A stretch of DNA of 64,000 bases, taken from the NCBI GenBank assembly GCA_965224105.1, contig CBDCYH010000002.1, positions 2,154,526-2,218,525 of the forward strand. The letters run 5' to 3'. The stretch comes from CBDCYH01 sp965224105 (GTDB taxonomy: Bacteria > Bacteroidota > Rhodothermia > Rhodothermales > JABDKH01). Both the position numbers and the translations under genes were made by a program. Of this stretch, positions 1 through 8,892 are shown piece after piece. The stretch's first letter is position 1. Each line of letters starts with the position of its first letter. Under the pieces are notes generated by a model. That model ran no database searches. It saw only the letters and a program-made list of their open reading frames with translations, and was not told where the DNA came from.

Positions 1-353
1 TGGGTCCTGTCGGTAAGTTCATTGTGCTGATATCTGTTCTACTTTTCGGTATATCCACATCGATCTCTTGGAGTTATTACGGCGACCGTTGTGCAAACTA
101 CCTCTGGGGCAAGAAGGCGATCCTGCCGTACAAGGCAGTATTTGTGTTAATGCACTTCATCGGTGCGACTGCACCTCTGGCTTTCATCTGGGTTCTCGGA
201 GATGTTGCGTTGGGAGCTGTTACGTTCCCGAACCTGATTGCACTGGTTCTCTTGTCTGGTGTTATTGTCAAACTCACCAAGAGCTATTTCGAACGCAAAC
301 CTTGGTTGGAGAACCAGGAAGTGCGTAAGGCGATGAAAGATACTGGGCACTAG
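1..353 (+). CDS. Sodium:alanine/glycine symporter (AGCS family), C-terminal fragment
   Basis: This is the last ~117 codons of a gene that begins before the window; the frame is open from base 3. The visible part contains the conserved AGCS stretch FGISTSISWSYYGDR, followed by two hydrophobic segments and the PNLIALVLLSG motif typical of the family's last transmembrane helices, then a short charged tail. AGCS proteins import alanine or glycine with Na+ across the inner membrane. It ends 14 bp before upp on the same strand, so the two may be co-transcribed. Substrate cannot be told from this fragment. Confidence 0.85.
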   Translation, partial: GPVGKFIVLISVLLFGISTSISWSYYGDRCANYLWGKKAILPYKAVFVLMHFIGATAPLAFIWVLGDVALGAVTFPNLIALVLLSGVIVKLTKSYFERKPWLENQEVRKAMKDTGH

Positions 354-367
354 ACGTAAGCGGGGCG

Positions 368-994
368 ATGCATAAGTTGACCATCGTCGACCACCCATTG
401 TTAAAGCGCGACCTTACTCTTTTGAGAGATAAGGAAACACCGCACGGCCTGTTTCGGCAGACGCTTTCTAACGCTGCAGCAATCCTTGCCTACGAGGCCA
501 TGCGAAGTCTCACCTTACGGGAGACATCCATTGCAACACCGCTCGAGGAAACTGCCGGTTTCGAATTGGCCGATGAGCTGGTCGTGATTCCGATTCTTCG
601 AGCCGGGCTGGGTATGGTTGACGGGTTCGTGCGATTTGTCCCTGAGGCAAGGATCGGGCACCTTGGTATGTACCGGGACGAGACGACGCACGAGCCGATA
701 GATTACTACAGCAGTATTCCGGGTGGCCTTGAAACGGCTCAGGTAGCAGTCGTTGATCCGATGCTGGCTACCGGGGGAAGTGCATGTGGGGCGATTTCTC
801 ACCTCAAACGCCTCGGCGCGAAAAACTTTCTTTTTGCCTGCTTGGTCGCGGCTCCGGAAGGAGTCGACAGGCTTTCTCAACAGCACCCGGACGTGCGTAT
901 CATCACGGCGACGGTCGACCGGGAGCTCGATCAAAATGCGTACATTCGTCCTGGATTGGGCGATGCCGGAGATCGCATTTTCGGCACATCCTGA
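368..994 (+). CDS. upp: Uracil phosphoribosyltransferase
   Basis: Cytosolic pyrimidine-salvage enzyme that joins uracil and PRPP to give UMP. At 208 residues it has the normal family length. The PRPP-binding loop VVDPMLATGGSA is at about residues 127–138, and the N-terminal LKRDLTLLRDKETP and central IPILRAGLGMVDG segments match the family. The C-terminal uracil-binding GDAGDRIFGT is intact. The ATG start lies 14 bp after the AGCS gene. No upstream regulatory element was recognised. Confidence 0.95.
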   Translation: MHKLTIVDHPLLKRDLTLLRDKETPHGLFRQTLSNAAAILAYEAMRSLTLRETSIATPLEETAGFELADELVVIPILRAGLGMVDGFVRFVPEARIGHLGMYRDETTHEPIDYYSSIPGGLETAQVAVVDPMLATGGSACGAISHLKRLGAKNFLFACLVAAPEGVDRLSQQHPDVRIITATVDRELDQNAYIRPGLGDAGDRIFGTS

Positions 995-1025
995 AGTCCG
1001 ATATCCTCAATGATGGATGTAGAAG

Positions 1026-1880
1026 ATGGACATTGAGTATTCCTTTATTTTCGGGTGCCCGCGATCTGGCACGACATACCTGTCGCGCCTAATGGACCGA
1101 CTCCCACACGTGGAGTCCGTCGTAGGGAATGTCATTCCGGTTCTTTGGATGCATATCGCAAGGCAACCGCTGGAACCCGAAATGTATAAGGCATTCAAAA
1201 TTGGTTTTGAGAGAGCCCTTTCGGATTATGCACATTCGGGCAGTGTTCACTCCCGAGCCGCGGCCCTGCAGAAATGGTATAATTCGGGCGCGGGACTGAT
1301 GGAGCTACCGAGAGCAGCGCGTGGCAAACGTGTCGTAAAAAATCTTGTTTATAAAGAACCGGTCTTTGCATTCGCACCTGAATTTGTTTTCGATTCCGTT
1401 CCCACGGCGAAATCGATCTACATTGTTCGAGATGGGCGCGACGTTGCAAACTCACTTGTTGAGTCGTACAACGAAAATTTCCTTGGCGTATTCGGTCGTC
1501 AGTATGAAAATCAGTTCGTACCCTGGTGGGTAGAAGATGGGCTGGATGAAGAATTCATCAGTGCATCGCGTTACGGGAAATCAATATGGATGTGGAAGGC
1601 CATGGTCTCGCACTGCTCAACATACTTTGAATCGCTTTCCAATTCGGCAAAAAGTAGGTTGTATGCCGTTCATTATGAGGAACTGATGCGGAATCCGCTC
1701 GATGTCGGACATGCTCTTGCCAGGCACATCGGGGGAAAACCTGGAAAGGCTTACGACAAAATGCTCGGCGCGGCCCGGGAATCCTCCATTGGAAAATATA
1801 AATCGCGTCCGCCAAAGGAGATTGAAGAGGCGGAACGTATTGCCGGAAATGAATTACGCAAACTTGGGTACATGACGTGA
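1026..1880 (+). CDS. Sulfotransferase family protein
   Basis: A 284-residue protein with a PAPS-dependent sulfotransferase fold. The 5'-phosphosulfate binding loop FGCPRSGTTYLSRL is at residues 9–22 and the 3'-phosphate binding segment IVRDGRDVANSL at about 132–143. The family transfers sulfate from PAPS to carbohydrate or other hydroxyl acceptors; the acceptor cannot be predicted. The stop overlaps the first possible start of the downstream NhaC-type antiporter, but no functional link is evident. Surface-glycan modification is possible given the two glycan clusters in this window, but that is inference. Confidence 0.85.
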   Translation: MDIEYSFIFGCPRSGTTYLSRLMDRLPHVESVVGNVIPVLWMHIARQPLEPEMYKAFKIGFERALSDYAHSGSVHSRAAALQKWYNSGAGLMELPRAARGKRVVKNLVYKEPVFAFAPEFVFDSVPTAKSIYIVRDGRDVANSLVESYNENFLGVFGRQYENQFVPWWVEDGLDEEFISASRYGKSIWMWKAMVSHCSTYFESLSNSAKSRLYAVHYEELMRNPLDVGHALARHIGGKPGKAYDKMLGAARESSIGKYKSRPPKEIEEAERIAGNELRKLGYMT

Positions 1881-1906
1881 AACTTCGTGCAACTCCGGGA
1901 TTGACA

Positions 1907-3592
1907 ATGAAGATTTTGTCTCGCTTGTCAACGGTCACATTAGCAATGCTGCTCCTGCCAACCGTTTGTGTGCTGGCCGCGGGTTCAGATCCCACAGTCG
2001 GTGCGCAGGCATCCGACTTCGGATTTGTCTCGATTCTCCCACCACTCATCGCCATCGTTTTTGCGCTTTTGTTTCGGCGTGTGATTCCCGCGCTCTTTGC
2101 CGGGATTTGGCTCGGAGCATGGGCTTTGAAAGGATGGTCCCCGCAAGGCTTCCTGGTTGGATTGTTTGATTCGTTCCAGGTCTTTGTCCTGGGAGCACTG
2201 GCGGATGCGGATCACGCCGCGATCATACTCTTCACTTTCATGATCGGGGGCATGGTTGGCATCATATCGAAGAATGGAGGGATGCAGGGGGTTGTGTCCC
2301 GTCTTTCGTCGTGGGCTACCACGGCCAAGAGAGGACAGCTGACAACCTCTTTCCTCGGGCTCGCCGTGTTTTTTGATGACTACGCCAACACGCTTGTGGT
2401 TGGCAATACAATGCGACCGGTAACAGATCGGCTGAGAGTGTCCAGAGAAAAACTGGCCTACATCGTTGACTCGACCGCGGCTCCGGTCGCGTGCATTGCC
2501 TTCGCAACAACATGGGTTGGTTACGAAGTCGGTCTTATCGGGGATTCGATTTCTGCACTTCCCGGAATAGAGGCCTCGCCGTACGGAATATTTCTTTCCT
2601 CGATCGCCTATTCGTTTTACCCGGTCCTTGCCATTTTCTTCGTCTTGTTGGTTGCGGGATCGGGTAAGGACTACGGACCGATGTACAAAGCGGAAGTCCG
2701 GGCACGGACAACCGGAAAGGTGTTCAGGGACGGGGCTAAAGTTGAGACGGACCCAGACTCTACAAGAATGCTCAAGCAAGGACTTCCACTGCGAGCAATC
2801 AACGCAGTAATTCCTGTTGCTGTCCTGGTGATAGGCGTAATAGTTGGGCTGTTTTTAACCGGTGAAGGGGAATCGATCAGTGACATTATCGGGAGTTCGG
2901 ATTCATACAAGGCGTTGATGTGGGCATCGCTGGCGGGAGCGCTAACCGCGGGTGCACTAAGCATCGGCCAACGGATTCTTACACTGGAGGAAACGGTAGA
3001 GGCGTGGTACGAAGGTTTGAAGTCCATGTTATTTGCAATGATCATCCTTGTCCTGGCGTGGTCTTTGTCCGACATAACCAAAGCGCTTGGAACAGCGAAT
3101 TTCCTTGTTGAGATTCTCGGCGATGCTATCAATCCAGGCGTATTGCCGGCGATAGTTTTTGTCCTCGCCGCGATGACCGCCTTTGCCACAGGCTCGAGCT
3201 GGGGTGCCATGGGCATTCTCATGCCTCTGGTCATTCCTCTTTCCTGGGCAGTGATGCAGGGCAACGGCATGACCACGACCGCAGATTACCACATCCTCTA
3301 TTCTGCAATCTCCTGCATACTCGCCGGATCGGTCTGGGGTGATCACTGTTCTCCCATTTCGGACACTACGATCCTGAGCAGTATGGCATCCGGTAGTGAC
3401 CACGTTGATCATGTGCGGACTCAGCTACCCTATGCGCTGACCGTGGGCGGCGTCGCAGTTTTTTGCGGGACCGTACCGGCTGGATTCGGAATTCCCTGGT
3501 GGATCTGCATGCTCGTTGGCGCAACCGTGCTAGTTGGTGTCATTACGTTTTTTGGAAAAAGAGTCGATAATGCCCTCCAAGAGGTACAATAA
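1907..3592 (+). CDS. Na+/H+ antiporter, NhaC family
   Basis: Inner-membrane antiporter with about a dozen hydrophobic segments. The frame opens with GTG at 1877, overlapping the previous stop; I prefer the ATG at 1907, which gives MKILSRLSTVTLAMLL, a signal-like first helix followed by a periplasmic-looking stretch. Recognisable family elements are the FFDDYANTLVVGNTMRP segment (about residues 155–171 from this ATG) and the GSSWGAMGILMPLVIP segment near residue 428. It exchanges Na+ for H+, with roles in pH and salt homeostasis; some relatives exchange organic anions instead. Length from the ATG is 561 residues. Confidence 0.88.
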   Translation: MKILSRLSTVTLAMLLLPTVCVLAAGSDPTVGAQASDFGFVSILPPLIAIVFALLFRRVIPALFAGIWLGAWALKGWSPQGFLVGLFDSFQVFVLGALADADHAAIILFTFMIGGMVGIISKNGGMQGVVSRLSSWATTAKRGQLTTSFLGLAVFFDDYANTLVVGNTMRPVTDRLRVSREKLAYIVDSTAAPVACIAFATTWVGYEVGLIGDSISALPGIEASPYGIFLSSIAYSFYPVLAIFFVLLVAGSGKDYGPMYKAEVRARTTGKVFRDGAKVETDPDSTRMLKQGLPLRAINAVIPVAVLVIGVIVGLFLTGEGESISDIIGSSDSYKALMWASLAGALTAGALSIGQRILTLEETVEAWYEGLKSMLFAMIILVLAWSLSDITKALGTANFLVEILGDAINPGVLPAIVFVLAAMTAFATGSSWGAMGILMPLVIPLSWAVMQGNGMTTTADYHILYSAISCILAGSVWGDHCSPISDTTILSSMASGSDHVDHVRTQLPYALTVGGVAVFCGTVPAGFGIPWWICMLVGATVLVGVITFFGKRVDNALQEVQ

Positions 3593-3604
3593 GCCATTAG
3601 TGGA

Positions 3605-3946
3605 ATGCTAGACGCCGACGACAGACCGTGGGGCCGGTGGGAAGAATATCTAAATGAGGATGGTTATCGCGTAAAACGGATCATCGTCCATCCTGGCCAA
3701 AGACTCTCGCTGCAGCGACACAAGCTTAGGGAAGAACATTGGGTCGTTGCCAAAGGGGAGGGCCTTTTCCATCTGGACGGGGATGAGCGGACAGTGAGCG
3801 TCAAAGATTCCGTATACATTCCGGTCGGTGGCGTTCATCGAATCACAAATCCTGGGAATGAAAACTTGATCATCATCGAGACACAGTTGGGAATATGTGA
3901 CGAGGATGACATCGAACGCCTGCAGGACGATTACGGAAGGGAGTAG
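3605..3946 (+). CDS. Small cupin protein, mannose-6-phosphate isomerase type
   Basis: A 113-residue single-domain cupin resembling the C-terminal phosphomannose isomerase half of bifunctional mannose-1-phosphate guanylyltransferases. Features are the N-terminal DRPWGRWEEY, the first cupin motif PGQRLSLQRHKLREEHW (metal-binding His and Glu residues) and the second motif IPVGGVHRITNPG. Stand-alone versions are annotated as mannose-6-phosphate isomerases or as glycan-related cupins. It could supply mannose-6-phosphate or GDP-mannose for the nearby polysaccharide clusters, though it is not adjacent to them. It starts 12 bp after the antiporter and probably shares its transcript. Confidence 0.8.
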   Translation: MLDADDRPWGRWEEYLNEDGYRVKRIIVHPGQRLSLQRHKLREEHWVVAKGEGLFHLDGDERTVSVKDSVYIPVGGVHRITNPGNENLIIIETQLGICDEDDIERLQDDYGRE

Positions 3947-3964
3947 ACGTGCGGTGAAATCGTT

Positions 3965-5017
3965 CTATTCATCGCTGTCACGACGCTTGACTTCTTCGCG
4001 TCTGATCCGCTCGCCCAAAGCTCGTCCAAGTTCCGGTGCATTTCCCCACGCACGATTGTTGGTAAATACCTGTAGCAAGGCATTTTGCTTTTCCGCCTGG
4101 TATAACAGAGCAACGGTGTCGTCGACCATTTTCTTGCCTTCGGTGGATTCGGAAAGTTTCTCAACCGGAGCATCGAACGGAAAGGTCTCTGCGTACGCTT
4201 TGGCGTATGGAACTTCCAGTGGAGTAAGCAACCGCACGACGCAGTCGTCGTTCCTCGCAGTAAACCGCTCACCGCTCATCTTCCATTGCTTTCGCAACGG
4301 CGGTAGCCACGTCCAGTGGCTGAATACATGGCCAATTCCTGCATCCTCAAGCCAATCGAAGTATTCTTTGGTTAGCAGATGAGGCGAACGCATTTCGATA
4401 TGCGGCTGGACATCGCCGGGGATGGAGTCAAAGAAACTTTCCAGCTGGGCAATATTCTCTGCCGATGACGGAGAATCGCCAACGCGTTGATACTCCTGTT
4501 CGAATATTATTCCTCGAAGTTGCTCACCGAGTAAACCACCTGCCGGTGTATGAAATTGCTCGACATATTTCTTGTAGTCGAGATACGACTCGTTTCTTAT
4601 ATACTTCTGTCGCCCATCAACGCGGCGGCGGATTCTTCGACTGAAGAACAGTTGCGGGGCCTTCAGGAAAAACAAAGCATCGGGAGGTGCAGCCTCCACG
4701 TATTCACGTAGCACATGGTAGCTCGAAGTTGGATTCCCCTCGTCATCCAGCAGTGGCCGATAGAACGTGAAGTCTAATTCCAGCACGTCGTAGTGCTTGA
4801 AATAATCGGCGACGCATGCGATTGGCAGCGTCTCTTCAGTAAATGACTTGCCGCCAAGTTTGCGCGATCTCTTCTTTATTTTGGATCTGTAGTGTTCCGG
4901 ATAGATTTGCCCGATCCAACCTGCGTATCTATCACTGGCGGTTCCCATCCGGAGGGACGAATGCAGACCACGGAAGAAGTAAGTTTGATATTCGTCTTTA
5001 TCCGATCTGTTCGTCAT
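3965..5017 (-). CDS. DUF72 family protein
   Basis: A 350-residue protein of the DUF72 family (predicted TIM-barrel, function unknown). The characteristic YAGWIGQIYPEHYRS near the N-terminus and the central IEMRSPHLLTKEYFDWL (family pattern for E-x-R) support the assignment, as does RAWGNAPELGRAL near the C-terminus. The N-terminus is about 30 residues longer than typical members. Its start overlaps the end of the upstream membrane protein gene by 20 bp, so the two are probably translated from one mRNA. No enzymatic role should be assumed. Confidence 0.85.
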   Translation of the reverse strand: MTNRSDKDEYQTYFFRGLHSSLRMGTASDRYAGWIGQIYPEHYRSKIKKRSRKLGGKSFTEETLPIACVADYFKHYDVLELDFTFYRPLLDDEGNPTSSYHVLREYVEAAPPDALFFLKAPQLFFSRRIRRRVDGRQKYIRNESYLDYKKYVEQFHTPAGGLLGEQLRGIIFEQEYQRVGDSPSSAENIAQLESFFDSIPGDVQPHIEMRSPHLLTKEYFDWLEDAGIGHVFSHWTWLPPLRKQWKMSGERFTARNDDCVVRLLTPLEVPYAKAYAETFPFDAPVEKLSESTEGKKMVDDTVALLYQAEKQNALLQVFTNNRAWGNAPELGRALGERIRREEVKRRDSDE

Positions 5018-6059
5018 CTGGAGCCTCCTCTTGTTCAGTTTTGTAGTTGAGGACGCGATGGATTTCCCGCAGACTAAACCACATCCCTAGAAACAGATAG
5101 AGGTAGTACGCAAGCGATCTCCACAAAAACATGGAAGGAGCGACTAGCGCTTTGGGTAGGAGAGGACCAATGAACAAAGCGTATAAACCCTCCAACCCTC
5201 CGGATCCACCAGGTGTCGGCATCACCAAGCCAGCCAACGTCATAGCCGCGTTCCGGAGGAGAGCGAGGATCCAGTCAACGTGGGTGTACACCGTCCAAAT
5301 CGCAAACAACACTAGCGCATATCTAATCGCCCACGCGACCAGGGTTATCAGGAATCCGACAGCAAAAAATGAAAAAGGCTGCGTCCTGATCAATGCGGCT
5401 CGATCTTCCAGCTCCGACATTTCTTTAGAAACCCTGTCTTTGAATCGAGCGAGGTATTTAAAACGAAATACGAAGTCTACAATCCGTGTTAAGACGTCTG
5501 TTCTCACGAGTGTGCTATAGCCAAAGAGGCAAACCCACAGCATGAGTAGCAGAAAGATTCCCAGCATGGTAGCGTTTCCAGCCGTCCCAATGGACTCGGG
5601 AAAAACGGGCATAAAAAAGGAAGCGACGACAACGACAGGAACGGTGAGGGCGAAGAAAAGCTGATCCAGCAACATCGCGTATAGTAGGAAAGCGGTAGAC
5701 TCCCCGACTGAGATCCCCTGATTCTTTGCTATGTATACAGCAGCCAGGGGGCCACCGCCAATCACGGAAGGCGTCACGCTTGAGAAAAAATCCCAGGCAA
5801 GCTGCCCACGCATTCCTGACTTGAATCCGATTCTCTTGTGAGAGATGTACGATAGCCGATAGCCACCAACTGCAATTCGTGCGAACGCCAGCAAAACCGC
5901 ACCTGCGAAAAAGAGTGGGCTAAACGTCTGGAGGACGTAGTCAATCTGTCCTTGTTCGTAGTTCCATGCCACAACGACGCATAGCGCGATTGTGCTCAGC
6001 AACACCGACAGAACGATATTGCGGATTACCAGCCTCCGTTTGTCCTTCGCTTGACTCAT
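4998..6059 (-). CDS. Lysylphosphatidylglycerol synthase-type transmembrane protein (UPF0104/AglD family)
   Basis: A 353-residue integral membrane protein with about eight hydrophobic helices and no soluble synthase domain. The hallmark PTPGGSGGLEGLYALF is at about residues 288–303. Members either make up the flippase half of MprF or act as stand-alone proteins in lipid or glycan transport. Here the C-terminal catalytic domain of MprF is absent, so aminoacyl-lipid synthesis is not predicted. It is divergently oriented from the large propeller gene, with a 61 bp spacer that must hold both promoters. Confidence 0.85.
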   Translation of the reverse strand: MSQAKDKRRLVIRNIVLSVLLSTIALCVVVAWNYEQGQIDYVLQTFSPLFFAGAVLLAFARIAVGGYRLSYISHKRIGFKSGMRGQLAWDFFSSVTPSVIGGGPLAAVYIAKNQGISVGESTAFLLYAMLLDQLFFALTVPVVVVASFFMPVFPESIGTAGNATMLGIFLLLMLWVCLFGYSTLVRTDVLTRIVDFVFRFKYLARFKDRVSKEMSELEDRAALIRTQPFSFFAVGFLITLVAWAIRYALVLFAIWTVYTHVDWILALLRNAAMTLAGLVMPTPGGSGGLEGLYALFIGPLLPKALVAPSMFLWRSLAYYLYLFLGMWFSLREIHRVLNYKTEQEEAPDDEQIG

Positions 6060-6120
6060 CCGTAGAAATTAGTACCCAAATGTCGACTATGCTGGATCGA
6101 ATTCATTCCATTCGGCTGCA

Positions 6121-8571
6121 TTGGGAGGATGTGGGGTAAAAAAGCGCGCGTCATCGAACAATCCGCCGGTACGAGCGTGTCCAGCAACTGTTTTCGATCA
6201 TCGGATAATTGGGAGAACGTTGATAGGTCGCGTATCCAGGAGATTGGCAGTCTTCGCACTTTGCTTGCTCGGCGTGGTCGCACCCAATGCCTCTGGTCAG
6301 GACTTGTTTCGAGACTGGATGGTCCACACGTCTTTTCGTTCGGTTTCGGATGTTGATGAATCGGGAGGTGTCGCCTGGGCTGCGACAAGTGGCGGTGTTT
6401 TTTCGTACGATTCTGGGTCGGGGGAGATCGTTCGCTATACACCGTTGGAGGGGTTGCACAATGTCTCTCCAGTTTCAATCAGCGTAGATAGCAAGCGTGG
6501 ATCGGTCTGGATAGGATATTCGGATGGTGTACTCGACTTGTTGGACGTCGCTAGTGGCCAAGTTTCGTCTTTTCGTGATATCGAGCGTGCCTCTCAATTT
6601 TCTAACAGAGGGATCAACGAGATTGTGGTGCAAGGCGATTCTGTTTTTGTCGCGACGAATTTTGGTGTAGTCGTTTTTGATCCTGTCCTAAACGAGGTTC
6701 GCGATTCGTATACAAATCTTGGTGCTTTCAGCGCCGCCACGCCTGTTCATGACATCTTGCTTGCTCCGACCCCAGATGGGCAAATCGGGCTGTGGCTTGG
6801 TACCGATGAGGGTCTTGCGTTTGCGAGTTTGTCCAATCCAAACCTCAAAGATCCTTTGGCCTGGTCGACGGAGGGGGGTGTAGGATTTCCAGTGTTGACA
6901 CTTGAACAGTATCAATCGAATGTTTTCCTCGGGACTGAAAACGACTTGTATCGCCGCACATCACCAGACGTGTTTCAACCACTCGGCCTGACCAACGGCA
7001 TTAAGGATTGCGTCGCCACATCTGCTCTGCTCTACTGTCTGGATGAGTTTAGGATCATTGGGATTGATCCAGCACTCAATTTCCGCGGATGGCGGGTCTC
7101 AACGAATAGCAGGCCCACTTCGCTGGTGGTAAGTTCGAGGCTCTGGATAGCTGACAGCGACGAGGGTCTGGTTATCACCGCGATTCCTGATTTTACCTCA
7201 TCAGACCTTGCAATCGAGGCGAAAATTGTCCCAAGTGGGCCGTTCGACAACGGAATAACCGATCTTGCAATCGGGAAGGAAGGCGATCTTTGGTTAGGGG
7301 GTACAGCTGTTGCTGGTTCGGGCTTCTATCACTTCAAAGCTGACGGATCGTGGGAGGCTTATACGTCTCGAACAGTGCCGGATCTTGTTGGCAAAACTCG
7401 ATTCCGTCGGGTTCATGTTGACGCAGAGGGCAATACCTGGGCCGGGTCGGAGGGCGGCGGGCTGGTACGTGTTAGTCCAACCGCCGAAGTCACTGCCTTT
7501 GATGAGTCGAACTCGTCGCTCAGATCGGCGGCCGGTGCACCTGGCTTTATCATAGTCGGTGGTGTGGATAGCGATTCGAACGGGAATCTCTGGGTTTCGA
7601 CTCGCGGATCTTCGAATGGATTGCATGTCCGTACTGCGGATGGGGCCTGGACTGCACTTCCGCCATACGTAGGATCCGGTTTAACCACTGCGAGCACAGC
7701 GTACGATCGAGTCGTAGTAGATTCGTTCGATCAGTTGTGGATTATCGTTAGAGATGAAACATCGTTCAACGTGACGAGGGGTTTGCTCGTTGTCGACACG
7801 AATGGTACACCAACTGATGCGACCGACGATTCGTTTCAATTCTTCCGAACGAGGGGAGGGGGCGGAGTAGGTCTTCCGAGTGTCAACGTCAGAGCAATCG
7901 CTGAAGATCGGGGAGGTCTCGTTTGGATTGGCACGTCAGAGGGTCCGGCATATTTTGTGAACACTGGGGCCATAGCGAGGGACGACAACGCAACACCCAT
8001 CTGGCCTCAACGGATTGATGGCGCCCAAGCTGAGTTCCTATACCTTGGGTTACCAATCAGCTCGCTAATGATCGATCCGGCGAATCAAATCTGGATCGGA
8101 ACGGACGACGGTATCCGCGTGGTCGCGCAACAGGAAACAGGTTTTGTTGAGGTTGCGAGTATTTCAACCGACAATGATCCGCTGCTGGATAATGGCATTA
8201 TCTCGATGGTTATCCGCCCGGAGTCAGGGCGAGTGTTCATTGCGACTGACCAAGGATTGCAGAGCGTGACTGGTCTGGCGATAGAGTCAGTTGACGGTGC
8301 ATCTGAGCTTTTCGTTTTTCCGAATCCGGTGGTCATTTCGCAGGAGGTGGACCAGGAGATTTTTATTGAAGGGTTGGCGGATGACTCGGAGTTGCGCGTC
8401 GTTGATGTTTCGGGATCGCTCGTTGCAAGATTCGATACGCGAGGTGGGAGGTATTTGTGGAACGGAAGGGATAGTGAGGGACAACTTGTCGATTCAGGGA
8501 TCTACGTTATTATCGCTGTCTCGAAAGCTGGAGAGCCTACCGTGGTCGGCAAAGTCGCAATAATCCGGTAG
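6121..8571 (+). CDS. Secreted two-component-regulator-type beta-propeller protein with FlgD/T9SS-like C-terminal module
   Basis: Up to 816 residues. The longest frame begins at TTG 6121, but a TTG at 6220 preceded by GGGAGA fits better because it places the signal peptide (RRLAVFALCLLGVVAP then ASGQD) near the N-terminus. The mature part consists of repeated propeller blades with motifs such as GSVWIGYSDG, GLWLGTDEG, GNTWAGSEGG and QIWIGTDDG. The last ~85 residues (FPNPV, then WNGRDSEGQLVDSGIYV) match FlgD Ig-like or Por-secretion-tail modules seen at the end of T9SS cargo. Histidine kinase parts are absent. It is probably a surface or secreted protein; ligand unknown. Confidence 0.8.
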   Translation: MGGCGVKKRASSNNPPVRACPATVFDHRIIGRTLIGRVSRRLAVFALCLLGVVAPNASGQDLFRDWMVHTSFRSVSDVDESGGVAWAATSGGVFSYDSGSGEIVRYTPLEGLHNVSPVSISVDSKRGSVWIGYSDGVLDLLDVASGQVSSFRDIERASQFSNRGINEIVVQGDSVFVATNFGVVVFDPVLNEVRDSYTNLGAFSAATPVHDILLAPTPDGQIGLWLGTDEGLAFASLSNPNLKDPLAWSTEGGVGFPVLTLEQYQSNVFLGTENDLYRRTSPDVFQPLGLTNGIKDCVATSALLYCLDEFRIIGIDPALNFRGWRVSTNSRPTSLVVSSRLWIADSDEGLVITAIPDFTSSDLAIEAKIVPSGPFDNGITDLAIGKEGDLWLGGTAVAGSGFYHFKADGSWEAYTSRTVPDLVGKTRFRRVHVDAEGNTWAGSEGGGLVRVSPTAEVTAFDESNSSLRSAAGAPGFIIVGGVDSDSNGNLWVSTRGSSNGLHVRTADGAWTALPPYVGSGLTTASTAYDRVVVDSFDQLWIIVRDETSFNVTRGLLVVDTNGTPTDATDDSFQFFRTRGGGGVGLPSVNVRAIAEDRGGLVWIGTSEGPAYFVNTGAIARDDNATPIWPQRIDGAQAEFLYLGLPISSLMIDPANQIWIGTDDGIRVVAQQETGFVEVASISTDNDPLLDNGIISMVIRPESGRVFIATDQGLQSVTGLAIESVDGASELFVFPNPVVISQEVDQEIFIEGLADDSELRVVDVSGSLVARFDTRGGRYLWNGRDSEGQLVDSGIYVIIAVSKAGEPTVVGKVAIIR

Positions 8572-8664
8572 CCGCAATCTCTCACTGAATATTCACTTCG
8601 GCAGCAGTTGGTCTAATCTTGGAAACACACGTCAAAAGAAGTAGTTTTGCTCCCTCGCAAAGCT

Positions 8665-8742
8665 GGTGACCGTAGCTCAGTTGGTTAGAGCGCCAGGTTG
8701 TGGCCCTGGAGGTCGGGGGTTCAATTCCCCTCGGTCACCCCA
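8665..8742 (+). tRNA. tRNA-His (GTG anticodon)
   Basis: A complete cloverleaf can be drawn. G at 8665 is the extra G-1 expected in histidine tRNA, followed by a 7 bp acceptor stem GTGACCG/CGGTCAC, D-stem GCTC/GAGC, anticodon stem CCAGG/CCTGG around loop TTGTGGC (anticodon GTG), and T-stem GGGGG/CCCCT-type pairing with loop TTCAATT. C73 faces G-1 and CCA is encoded at 8740–8742. It precedes tRNA-Glu by 14 bp, so the two are probably cotranscribed. Confidence 0.96.
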
Positions 8743-8756
8743 GTGCACTATCAGAT

Positions 8757-8829
8757 GCCGCGTTCGTCTAGGGGTTTAGGACGCCGCCCTTTCACGGCGG
8801 TAACACGGGTTCAAATCCCGTACGCGGTA
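8757..8829 (+). tRNA. tRNA-Glu (TTC anticodon)
   Basis: Cloverleaf with acceptor stem GCCGCGT/ACGCGGT, D-arm GTC/GAC, anticodon stem CCGCC/GGCGG around CTTTCAC (anticodon TTC), and T-stem CGGG/CCCG with loop TTCAAAT. The first acceptor pair is G1–U72, a wobble. The discriminator is A, and CCA is not encoded, unlike the neighbouring tRNA-His. A terminator hairpin follows directly. Confidence 0.95.
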
Positions 8830-8830
8830 C

Positions 8831-8857
8831 AAAAAGCCCGGATTATCCGGGCTTTTT
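8831..8857 (+). terminator. Rho-independent terminator of the tRNA-His–tRNA-Glu unit
   Basis: Perfect 11 bp inverted repeat AAAAAGCCCGG / CCGGGCTTTTT with an ATTAT loop, ending in a T-run. It starts one base after tRNA-Glu. With A and T tracts on both sides it could act in both directions. Confidence 0.92.
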
Positions 8858-8892
8858 CGTTGTTTCAGGTCAAGAATTCCCGGCAATCGCCG

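Noticed and set aside
8698..8892. Upstream extension of the kinase-like gene into the tRNA genes
   Set aside because: This part lies over tRNA-His, tRNA-Glu and a terminator, so it is unlikely to be translated.
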